Assembly: GCA_028695865.1 (NCBI GenBank)
Contig: JAQVID010000285.1
Span: 1 to 5,356, forward strand
Direction of reading: 5' to 3'
DNA from: Thermoguttaceae bacterium
Lineage (GTDB): Bacteria; Planctomycetota; Planctomycetia; Pirellulales; Thermoguttaceae
DNA: 5,356 nt
Made by a program: the position numbers and the translations under genes. Under the pieces are notes generated by a model. That model made no database searches, had not been told where the DNA came from, and worked only from the letters and a program-made list of their open reading frames with translations. Below are positions 1 to 5,356 of the stretch, one piece after another. Each line of letters begins with the position of its first letter. The stretch's first letter is position 1.

Positions 1-3000
1 CGAAGCGAACTCTTTAAACTTGGGGATAAAACCCTTGAGCGGGTGACTTGTCAAATAGAAACCGAGCACCTCTTTTTCGAAACCGCTCTTCTGACGTTCA
101 TCCCATTCTTCAATATCGGGGAGTCCAAGCGTGATTTGAGTTTGCACATCTTCTTCCGGTTCATCGTCCAGCATGTCGAAAAGACTTTGTTGACCGCGCT
201 GTCGATCCACCGCCGCCGTTTGGCCTATCTTAACGGCCTTGTCAAGCGACTGCATGAGTTGCGAGCGTTTACAGCCAAAACAATCAAACGCACCGGCTTT
301 AATGAGCGATTCCACAGTACTTCGAGGAACCGTATGCGGATCAATACGCTCGTAAAAATCGAAAATACCACGGAACGGACCACCGGCCTGTCGGACTTTG
401 ACAATTTCCGCGACGGGTCCCGCGCCACAACCTTTAATCGCGGTGAGTCCGAACGTGATCTTACCGTCTTTGACCGTATAAAGCGGGAACGATTCGTTCA
501 CATTCGGCGGCAGCACGGTAATATTCATGAGCTGGCAGTCGTCCAAATGCTCGCCCGTGGGGTCCTTTTTATTGAACTCCCGCTTGTCAATATCGCCACA
601 CAACAATGCGGCCATGAATTCAACCGGGAAATGAGCTTTCAAGTACGCGGTAATATAAGCGATACGGGCATAGGCCGTCGAGTGCGATTTATTAAAACCG
701 TAGCCTGCGAATTTTTTGATCAAGTTGAACAGGGCAAGAGCTTCTTTTTCCGAAAGGCCATTCTCTTTGGCCCCTGCGGTAAAATCGCCAATGAACTTTT
801 GAATCAGTTCTTCTTTCTTTTTACTGATCGCTTTAATACAGGAATACGCACTGGCAAGCGGAATTTTGCCGAGTCGATGAAGAATCCGCATGATCTGCTC
901 CTGATAGACCATAACGCCATTGGTTTCGGCAAGGATTTCTTCCATGACCGGGTGCAAATACGAAGGAGCTTTTTTCTTGTGCTTGACCGCGATATAGTCA
1001 TCGACCATTCCCCCTTCGAGCGGGCCAGGCCGATAGAGCGCCAGAGTCGCAATAATATCGCGGAAATTATCGGGCTTCATGCGGGTCAACAGTTCACGAA
1101 TACCGGCACCTTCGAGCTGAAAGACTCCTTTGGTTTCACCGCGGCACAAAAGAGCGTAAGTTTCTTTGTCGTCCAGGTCGAAGGCGTACGGATCGATTTT
1201 CTGATTCGTTGTTTTTTCGATAATACGAATCGCGTCGGACAAGATTGTCAGGTTCCGCAGACCGAGAAAGTCCATTTTGAGCAGGCCGGCTTTTTCAACG
1301 TCGCCTGCCGCCCATTGTGTCGTTACAATTTCTTCTTTGTCCTTCAACTGCTGCTGGAGCGGAACGAAATCGGTTAGCGGATGATCCGAAATCACAACGG
1401 CGCAAGCGTGTGTCGAAACCGACTTGGCCAAGCCTTCGACCTGTTTCGCCAGATCGATAAGTTCTGTGACGTCTTTATTCGACTTGTATACCTTATCAAG
1501 TTCCGAATGATCTTCCATCGCTTTTTTGATCGTCATTTTGGGAACTTGCGGGACCAGCTTGGCGATCTCTTCCGTTTGATGAAGAGGAAGCCCGATGGCG
1601 CGACCAACGTCCTTGATTGCGGCACGCGCAGCCAGAGTGCCAAAAGTCCCGATCTGAGCGACTTTGTCTTCGCCGTATTTTTGCTTTACATATTCCAGAA
1701 CTTCGCCGCGTCGCTGTTTGTCAAAGTCGATATCAATATCAGGGGCTTCAAGTCTGTTTTCGTCGAGGAATCGTTCGAACAGGAGGTCATACTCAAGCGG
1801 GCAAACGTGAGACAGATTGAGGGCATAGCAGACAATGGCCCCAACACCGCTTCCACGAGCCGTTCGCTGAATATCATGTTCTTCGGCGAACCGGACGAAG
1901 TCCCACACGATAAGAAAGTAATTCGGAAAGCCGAGTTTGCTGATGACCGAAAGTTCGCGATTGAGCCGGTTCATGACCTCTTCCGAAAGTTCGCCGTTAA
2001 CAATGCGTTTTGGATTGCCCGCGTAACGGCGTTTGAGCCCGGTCAAACAGAGTTCGCGCAAATATTCGTCGCTTGTTTTGCCGTCCGGCGGAACAAAAGC
2101 GGGAAAGAATCGCTTGCCCAATTCAAGATTGACGTCGCAACGGTCCGCGATCTCCAGAGAGCGTCGAATGGCCGCTTCCTGCGCCGGCATGAACGCGAGC
2201 ATTTCGCGACCGGTTCGCAAATAAAACTCTTCCGCGTTCATTCTCATTCGGTTCGTGTCGGTTCGAAACGCGCGAGTATTAACACACAAAAGAATGTCCT
2301 GGGCCGCGGCGTCTTTTCGCTGAGCGTAATGAACATCGTTCGTCGCGACCGTCGGAATCCCCAACTCTTGAGCAAGTTGAACGCTGTAATGAAAGACGTC
2401 TTTTTGAATCGGCAAACCGTGATCCTGAAGTCCAATATAATATCGATCACCAAACAGTTCGCGGAACCAGCACGCAACATCCCGTGCCCGTTTAAGCGAT
2501 TCTTCGTTGCCGTGTCCGGAAGAAATTGCCCGGGAAAATTCACTGGCCACGCAACCACTCAAGCAGATAAGCCCTTCGTGATATTGCGTCAGGAGTTCAT
2601 GATCAATTCGCGACTTACCGTTGTACTTGCCTTCCAAAGACGCTTTTGTCGCCATTTCCAGCAGGTTGTGATAACCGGTATTGTTCATAACCAGAAGCGT
2701 AAGATGATGATTCGATTCGCTGTGCAAGGCGAGCTTTTTATTGAATCGGCTCTCAGGAGCGACATACGCTTCATAGCCCAAAACAGGCTTGATACCTGCC
2801 GCTTTGGCCTTTTGGTAGAATTCGAGCATGCCGTGCAAATTACCATGGTCGGTAAGGGCCAGTGCCGGCATATTGAGCTCTTTGGCCCGTTTGATCAGAA
2901 CATCGATCTTGGCGGCCCCATCAAGCAGCGAATAATGAGAATGGACGTGAAGATGTACAAAAGGAATCGATCCATCGTCGGGTACCGGTGCCGCAGAAGT

Positions 3001-3111
3001 CGCCTCGGCGGAATCGGGACCTGACGCAGGAAGTTCCTCGCCTTCGGAGTCTTCTTCCAATACTTCTTCGTCTTCAAGAAAATCGTCTTCTTCCAGAAAA
3101 TCTTCACTCAT
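1..3111 (-). CDS. dnaE: DNA polymerase III alpha subunit DnaE (3' end outside window)
   Basis: Replicative DNA polymerase III catalytic subunit. I translated the frame from ATG 3111 to base 1: 1,037 codons without a stop. Residues 1-48 are an acidic, low-complexity extension (MSEDFLEEDDFLEDEEV...). The PHP domain follows: FVHLHVHSHYSLLDG (51-65), TDHGN (87-91), GYEAY (112-116), SGC (185-187), NDVHY (258-262). Polymerase core: ARGSGVG (418-424), PDIDIDF (457-463, catalytic Asp458 and Asp460), STHACAVV (566-573), KMDFLGL (third Asp, 614), YRPGP (693-697), GYGFNKSHSTAYA (803-815). A helix-hairpin-helix region lies near GLTAIKGCGAG (888-898). QQSLF (974-978) fits the beta-clamp binding motif, and FYLTSHPL (1018-1025) leads to the OB-fold region, which lies outside. 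E. coli DnaE has 1,160 residues, so roughly 150-250 are missing. AAGGA six bases upstream supports the start. The family assignment is certain; PHP activity is inferred. Confidence 0.98.
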   Translation of the reverse strand, partial: MSEDFLEEDDFLEDEEVLEEDSEGEELPASGPDSAEATSAAPVPDDGSIPFVHLHVHSHYSLLDGAAKIDVLIKRAKELNMPALALTDHGNLHGMLEFYQKAKAAGIKPVLGYEAYVAPESRFNKKLALHSESNHHLTLLVMNNTGYHNLLEMATKASLEGKYNGKSRIDHELLTQYHEGLICLSGCVASEFSRAISSGHGNEESLKRARDVACWFRELFGDRYYIGLQDHGLPIQKDVFHYSVQLAQELGIPTVATNDVHYAQRKDAAAQDILLCVNTRAFRTDTNRMRMNAEEFYLRTGREMLAFMPAQEAAIRRSLEIADRCDVNLELGKRFFPAFVPPDGKTSDEYLRELCLTGLKRRYAGNPKRIVNGELSEEVMNRLNRELSVISKLGFPNYFLIVWDFVRFAEEHDIQRTARGSGVGAIVCYALNLSHVCPLEYDLLFERFLDENRLEAPDIDIDFDKQRRGEVLEYVKQKYGEDKVAQIGTFGTLAARAAIKDVGRAIGLPLHQTEEIAKLVPQVPKMTIKKAMEDHSELDKVYKSNKDVTELIDLAKQVEGLAKSVSTHACAVVISDHPLTDFVPLQQQLKDKEEIVTTQWAAGDVEKAGLLKMDFLGLRNLTILSDAIRIIEKTTNQKIDPYAFDLDDKETYALLCRGETKGVFQLEGAGIRELLTRMKPDNFRDIIATLALYRPGPLEGGMVDDYIAVKHKKKAPSYLHPVMEEILAETNGVMVYQEQIMRILHRLGKIPLASAYSCIKAISKKKEELIQKFIGDFTAGAKENGLSEKEALALFNLIKKFAGYGFNKSHSTAYARIAYITAYLKAHFPVEFMAALLCGDIDKREFNKKDPTGEHLDDCQLMNITVLPPNVNESFPLYTVKDGKITFGLTAIKGCGAGPVAEIVKVRQAGGPFRGIFDFYERIDPHTVPRSTVESLIKAGAFDCFGCKRSQLMQSLDKAVKIGQTAAVDRQRGQQSLFDMLDDEPEEDVQTQITLGLPDIEEWDERQKSGFEKEVLGFYLTSHPLKGFIPKFKEFAS

Positions 3112-3215
3112 GGCATATCCTTCCCTGGTTTTTATCCGCGACAGACCGCAGATATCGAAATGATTCCCAACCTAAATTGCGATTGCCGTCCATACGAAGC
3201 ATGTGCCTCGCGAAA
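3112..3215 (-). other. coaC-dnaE spacer
   Basis: This 104-bp spacer lies between the coaC stop and the dnaE ATG. Apart from the dnaE ribosome binding site I see no gene, no clear -35/-10 pair and no hairpin followed by a T-run. It is the longest gap below gmk, so an internal dnaE promoter is possible but not visible. Confidence 0.5.
3118..3122 (-). promoter_or_regulatory. Shine-Dalgarno site of dnaE
   Basis: AAGGA on the minus strand ends six bases before ATG 3111. It decides the dnaE start: without it one might trim the acidic N-terminus and begin nearer the PHP domain. The only other start-like codon in the extension is TTG at 3060, and I see no ATG or GTG before the PHP motif. Confidence 0.75.
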
Positions 3216-3761
3216 TCAGGATCGCGACAACATATTACCAATGGCAACGAGTATTTCTTCCGGCTCGGCCATACGCCCCTTGCCCGACTCGCCACAACTG
3301 AGACGCCCTGATTCAGGCCCAACGAAATGAACGCCGTCTTCAGCAAGGAGCCGGCAGTTACGCTGAACGACCGGCTTGGACCACATGACACTATTCATGG
3401 CCGGAGCCATGAGCACCGGGCCCTCAAAGGCCAAATAGACCGTGCTCAAAAGATCGTCGGCAATACCACAAGCAGCCTTGGCGATGATATTGGCCGTGGC
3501 AGGAGCGATACAAAGAATATCCGCCGCGCGTGCCAAATCAATATGGGGGTGCGACGTTGCGCTCTCCCACATCGAAATGCCCACTGGTCGATGCGTCAAG
3601 GCTTCGAAGGTTCGCGGGCCAATCAGTTGCCTGGCCGCTTCGGTCATGATCACCGAAACACCGGCGCCGGACGATACCAGACGACTGACGAGCATGGCCG
3701 ACTTGTACGCGGCAATACCTCCTGTAACACCGATAAGTATTTCCCGACCTTCAAGTTCCAC
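3216..3761 (-). CDS. coaC: Stand-alone phosphopantothenoylcysteine decarboxylase (CoaC)
   Basis: FMN-dependent enzyme of the HFCD flavoprotein family. It decarboxylates 4'-phosphopantothenoylcysteine to 4'-phosphopantetheine in coenzyme A synthesis, in the cytoplasm. At 181 residues it matches only the CoaC half of the bifunctional CoaBC (Dfp, about 400 residues). Visible motifs: GVTGGIAAYKS near the N-terminus (11-21, FMN phosphate loop), HIDLARAAD with the catalytic His73, IAPATANIIAKAACGIADD (85-103), APAMN with Asn123, and SGRLSCGESGKGR with Cys156. These correspond, with a constant offset of two, to His75, Asn125 and Cys158 of E. coli Dfp. The start is GTG 3761, with GAGGAGG five bases upstream; an ATG at 3765 is out of frame and hits a stop after four codons. 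The CoaB (ligase) domain is absent: the stop is followed by spacer and dnaE. HFCD relatives such as UbiX or EpiD are less likely, given the PAMN and cysteine-loop signatures. Confidence 0.94.
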   Translation of the reverse strand: MELEGREILIGVTGGIAAYKSAMLVSRLVSSGAGVSVIMTEAARQLIGPRTFEALTHRPVGISMWESATSHPHIDLARAADILCIAPATANIIAKAACGIADDLLSTVYLAFEGPVLMAPAMNSVMWSKPVVQRNCRLLAEDGVHFVGPESGRLSCGESGKGRMAEPEEILVAIGNMLSRS

Positions 3762-3766
3762 ACATA

Positions 3767-3773
3767 CCTCCTC
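3767..3773 (-). promoter_or_regulatory. Shine-Dalgarno site of coaC
   Basis: GAGGAGG on the minus strand is a near-perfect anti-16S match, five bases before GTG 3761. It fixes a GTG start and argues against the out-of-frame ATG at 3765, which would sit only one base from the motif. Confidence 0.85.
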
Positions 3774-3778
3774 GGGCA

Positions 3779-3799
3779 GTCAAAGCCGCGGCCCCTGAC
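3779..3799 (-). other. Small mRNA hairpin between rpoZ and coaC
   Basis: Read on the minus strand, GTCAGGG and CTTTGAC can pair (seven pairs, two of them G-U) around a seven-base GC-rich loop. The hairpin starts 15 bases after the rpoZ stop and ends five bases before the coaC Shine-Dalgarno. No T-run follows, so it does not look like an intrinsic terminator. It could affect coaC translation or mRNA stability, or be chance. Confidence 0.3.
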
Positions 3800-3814
3800 G
3801 CGTTCCCCGTTAAA

Positions 3815-4075
3815 TCACCGGTCGAAATTGGGATCAAGCGGTCCCAGGTCCCGACCGTTTTCGTCGCGAGCGCACAATTCATCGTTCATATCCAGGTATA
3901 TCTTGTCTTCAAGGATTTCCTGAATCACGACCAATAATTTGTCTTTTTTGTCGGAACGGACGTAAGATTGCGCTCCTTTGTTAAGATAAACAAGTCGCTT
4001 CTGAATCAGGGACGAAAGGCGAAAGCGTCCACCAACTTTTTCAACCAGTTTTTCTTCTTTAAATTCTTCAATCAT
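3815..4075 (-). CDS. rpoZ: RNA polymerase omega subunit-like protein
   Basis: Predicted 86-residue omega subunit (RpoZ/RPB6 family), which helps assemble and stabilise RNA polymerase by embracing the beta' C-terminus. The core LVEKVGGRFRLSSLIQKRL (10-28) matches the omega pattern of a VEK-G-RF-L stretch followed by a basic helix. The later DKLLVVIQEILEDKI (45-59) matches the usual K-T-V-IAL-EI-x-x-G-I block. The family's typical AxxRAR helix is degenerate here (QKRLVYL), so similarity is moderate. The C-terminal tail (about 60-86) is acidic and ends GPLDPNFDR, beyond the conserved omega core. Start ATG 4075 overlaps the gmk stop as ATGA, and AAGGAG lies five bases upstream, so translation is probably coupled to gmk. 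Position between gmk and coaC is the classical place for rpoZ and strengthens the call. Confidence 0.85.
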   Translation of the reverse strand: MIEEFKEEKLVEKVGGRFRLSSLIQKRLVYLNKGAQSYVRSDKKDKLLVVIQEILEDKIYLDMNDELCARDENGRDLGPLDPNFDR

Positions 4076-4656
4076 GGAATCTCCTTTTTCAAAATCATCC
4101 TTAATTCTTCAACGGCATCGTCCAGACTGTCATTGACAATCTCATATTTGTAAGCATTACGCTGATTCAATTCGGCCATGGCCGTATCCAATCGGCGCTG
4201 GCGAGTTGCGGAATCTTCCGTTCCACGGTGAATCAGTCGCTGTTCCAACGCAAGCCGATCAGGAGGCGAAATGAACACGGTCACCGCATCGGCATACGTT
4301 TTTAAAATTTCCCGGGCACCCTGGACATCAATCTCCAGGACGACCGACACCCCCTGCGACAAAGCGTTTTCGACCTCATCGCGCAGAGTTCCGTACCAAT
4401 CCCCACTTGCGAAAACTTCAAAACATTCCAGGAACTGGCCGTTGTCTTTTTTCATTTTGAATTCGGCAGGCGACAAGAAATGATAATCCTTACCATCCAC
4501 TTCACCGGGACGGGGAGCTCGCGTAGTCGCCGAAACACTGGGTCGCAACGCAAATTCGTTCAGCGCATACAGACGGCAAAGAATGGTACCCTTACCGACT
4601 CCGGAAGGTCCGGATACGATAACGACTTTTCCCCGCTTGCCTGACTCCTTGCACAT
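4072..4656 (-). CDS. gmk: Guanylate kinase
   Basis: ATP-dependent phosphorylation of GMP to GDP in the cytoplasm, essential for GTP and dGTP supply. From ATG 4656 the product is 194 residues, close to the usual 190-210. Motifs in order: P-loop GPSGVGKGT (16-24); GMP-binding SVSATTRAPRPGE (40-52) and DYHF (57-60); YGT (88-90); EIDVQGA (108-114); lid RLIHRGTED (140-148); IVND (173-176). The common HGNYYGT segment reads FASGDWYGT here, a local variant seen as a small insertion. Start choice: the frame also opens with TTG at 4689 and 4674, but these lie in or beside a tandem repeat and have no Shine-Dalgarno. ATG 4656 leaves the normal short lead before the first strand and has a weak purine run (GAGAGAG, nine bases upstream). 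The stop overlaps the rpoZ start. Confidence 0.97.
   Translation of the reverse strand: MCKESGKRGKVVIVSGPSGVGKGTILCRLYALNEFALRPSVSATTRAPRPGEVDGKDYHFLSPAEFKMKKDNGQFLECFEVFASGDWYGTLRDEVENALSQGVSVVLEIDVQGAREILKTYADAVTVFISPPDRLALEQRLIHRGTEDSATRQRRLDTAMAELNQRNAYKYEIVNDSLDDAVEELRMILKKEIP
4081..4086 (-). promoter_or_regulatory. Shine-Dalgarno site of rpoZ inside gmk
   Basis: AAGGAG on the minus strand lies in the last codons of gmk, five bases before rpoZ ATG 4075. With the ATGA stop/start overlap this supports coupled but independently initiated translation. Confidence 0.8.
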
Positions 4657-4669
4657 CGCTTGATTCTCT

Positions 4670-4699
4670 CTCAACTTGATACAACTCAACTTGATACGA
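4670..4699. repeat. 15-bp tandem duplication upstream of gmk
   Basis: Two adjacent copies, CTCAACTTGATACAA (4670-4684) and CTCAACTTGATACGA (4685-4699), identical at 14 of 15 positions. They lie immediately before the gmk start region. The two alternative TTG codons of the gmk frame occur because of this repeat. Confidence 0.9.
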
Positions 4700-4716
4700 C
4701 CAATGTTCTGGCCGCC

Positions 4717-4745
4717 TTGTCTTTGGCGTTTTTGTCTTTAGCGTC
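4717..4745. repeat. Second direct repeat, period 15
   Basis: TTGTCTTTGGCGTT (4717-4730) and TTGTCTTTAGCGTC (4732-4745) match at 12 of 14 positions with period 15. A more diverged third copy may follow at 4746-4759 (about 8 of 14). On the minus strand the repeat is purine-rich. Confidence 0.75.
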
Positions 4746-4820
4746 TTCTCTTCGCCGCTTGTCCTGCTTAACACACTACGTAAAGAGAGGATCAACGGAC
4801 GAAAACCTACGGCCATTCCG

Positions 4821-4838
4821 CTTATTCGACTTATTCGA
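4821..4838. repeat. 9-bp tandem duplication at the yicC stop
   Basis: CTTATTCGA occurs twice in a row (4821-4829, 4830-4838). On the minus strand this gives GTC GAA TAA GTC GAA TAA, so the last two yicC codons and the stop are duplicated, leaving a second in-frame TAA three codons downstream. Confidence 0.9.
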
Positions 4839-5356
4839 CGTTCTGAATCATTTCACGTATTCGCTCTATTGTCGATTTCATTTCAACTACTTCGTTCGTG
4901 ATCTGCGTACAATTGGCTTTTGAACCAATGGTATTGACTTCCCGAAACATTTCCTGCACCAAAAAATCGAGCTTTTTACCGCAACGCTCCTGACACGACA
5001 TCGTTGAATCGAACTGATTCAAATGCGAACGAAATCGCACAATCTCTTCCGAAATATCAACCCGATCAACAAACAGTGCTACTTCCCGAACAATGTCCGC
5101 GGGCGTGAACGGCAAATTTTTCTCGCTCATCACGCGACCGACCGTTTCGGTCAAGTGGGCGCGATACGAATTCACAACGGTCGGGGCAATCGCTTCTATA
5201 CGATCGATTCGCTCCTTCAAACCGGCACAGTTTGCGAGAAGGTCTTTCTGCATGGATTGACCTTCCACTTTCCGCATATCCTGAAGCTTTTCCAACGCTT
5301 TCGAGAGATTGGCAGACAAATACTCCCAGCTTTTCTCAAGAAAGTCGATGTCTGGC
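4831..5356 (-). CDS. yicC: YicC family protein, C-terminal part (5' end outside window)
   Basis: The last 174 residues of a YicC/YloC family protein; the frame is open to the window edge, reading PDIDFLEKSWEYLSANLSKA and onwards. Full-length members are about 290 residues, so roughly 115 N-terminal residues are missing. The C-terminal half is very typical: EVALFVDRVDISEEIVRFRSH, then GKKLDFLVQEMFREVNTIGS, then a long helix ending IERIREMIQNVE, matching the family endings GrkLdFLxQEmnREaNTigSK and REQVQNIE. The family is described as an endoribonuclease linked to stationary phase and stress, and it commonly precedes gmk. The gene ends with TAA 4833-4831. A TTG at 5319 is internal and not a start. 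Family certain; biochemical role known only from relatives. Confidence 0.96.
   Translation of the reverse strand, partial: PDIDFLEKSWEYLSANLSKALEKLQDMRKVEGQSMQKDLLANCAGLKERIDRIEAIAPTVVNSYRAHLTETVGRVMSEKNLPFTPADIVREVALFVDRVDISEEIVRFRSHLNQFDSTMSCQERCGKKLDFLVQEMFREVNTIGSKANCTQITNEVVEMKSTIERIREMIQNVE

Larger units (their letters stand above)
4657..4830 (-). other. yicC-gmk spacer with tandem duplications
   Basis: This 174-bp non-coding stretch contains several short direct repeats (listed separately). A minus-strand frame from ATG 4816 to 4592 runs into gmk, lacks a good ribosome binding site and resembles no family I know, so I do not call it a gene. TTGATC (4795-4790) with TTAAGC (4771-4766), 18 bases apart, is too poor a sigma-70 match to claim as a promoter. 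No intrinsic terminator is visible after yicC. Confidence 0.5.

Noticed and set aside
2244..2558. Minus-strand frame inside dnaE that could hint at a frameshift
   Set aside because: The true dnaE frame continues without interruption and with conserved PHP/polymerase residues throughout this segment, so this is an alternate frame only.
43..3024. Two long plus-strand frames (43-1377 and 1381-3024)
   Set aside because: They are exactly codon-register antisense to dnaE, whose minus-strand translation carries every DNA polymerase III motif. Their translations show no recognisable family.
3108..3116. Minimal frame ATG CCA TGA overlapping the dnaE start
   Set aside because: Only one base separates its ATG from the AAGGA motif, too close for initiation; the dnaE ATG at 3111 has the proper six-base spacing.
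3208..3227. Two TCGCGA palindromes eight bases apart around the coaC stop, as a terminator
   Set aside because: The stem is only six pairs, lies partly in coding sequence and has no T-run on the minus strand; likely chance.
3327..3923. Plus-strand frame of 198 residues across coaC and rpoZ
   Set aside because: It crosses two well-supported genes and their spacer on the other strand and resembles no known family.
4698..4795. Possible sigma-70 promoters for gmk (TTGATC/TTAAGC; TTGGTC/TATCAA)
   Set aside because: Each has a poor -10 or -35 match, and the second overlaps the tandem repeat; not supportable from sequence alone.
4592..4816. Minus-strand 74-residue frame starting at ATG 4816 after yicC
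   Set aside because: It overlaps the gmk P-loop coding region in another frame, has no good Shine-Dalgarno, and its composition reflects the purine-rich tandem repeats.

Overview
The window is a piece of a bacterial chromosome carrying a compact block of housekeeping genes, all on the minus strand. In transcription order (right to left) they are the 3' part of yicC (RNase/stress protein family), gmk (guanylate kinase), an rpoZ-like gene (RNA polymerase omega), a stand-alone coaC (phosphopantothenoylcysteine decarboxylase) and the first 1,037 codons of dnaE (replicative DNA polymerase III alpha subunit). yicC runs off the right edge and dnaE off the left edge. I see no mobile element, phage gene, CRISPR array, tRNA or rRNA.

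Organism: base composition is near 50 % G+C by eye. The order yicC-gmk-rpoZ-coaBC is a widespread bacterial cluster. The DnaE has the variant palm loop TARGSGVG instead of the usual GPGRGSAAG, an acidic N-terminal extension and an rpoZ/coaC neighbourhood. From memory of the family this resembles Planctomycetes-type DnaE, so a member of that phylum or its relatives is my best guess. It is an inference, not a proof.

Layout: 5356-4831 yicC C-terminus; 4830-4657 a 174-bp spacer holding short tandem duplications; 4656-4072 gmk; 4075-3815 rpoZ, whose ATG overlaps the gmk TGA (ATGA); 3814-3762 a 53-bp spacer with a small hairpin and a strong Shine-Dalgarno; 3761-3216 coaC, starting with GTG; 3215-3112 a 104-bp spacer; 3111-1 dnaE. 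Close spacing, same orientation and good ribosome binding sites at rpoZ, coaC and dnaE suggest one operon, although no promoter or terminator could be established. The products serve nucleotide supply (GMP to GDP), transcription (omega), coenzyme A synthesis and DNA replication.

The long plus-strand reading frames across dnaE are antisense shadows, caused by near absence of TTA, CTA and TCA codons in dnaE. I do not see an undescribed biological system here. The points worth a second look are the cluster of short tandem duplications between yicC and gmk, the acidic DnaE N-terminus, the apparently intact PHP metal site of DnaE, and the separation of CoaC from CoaB.
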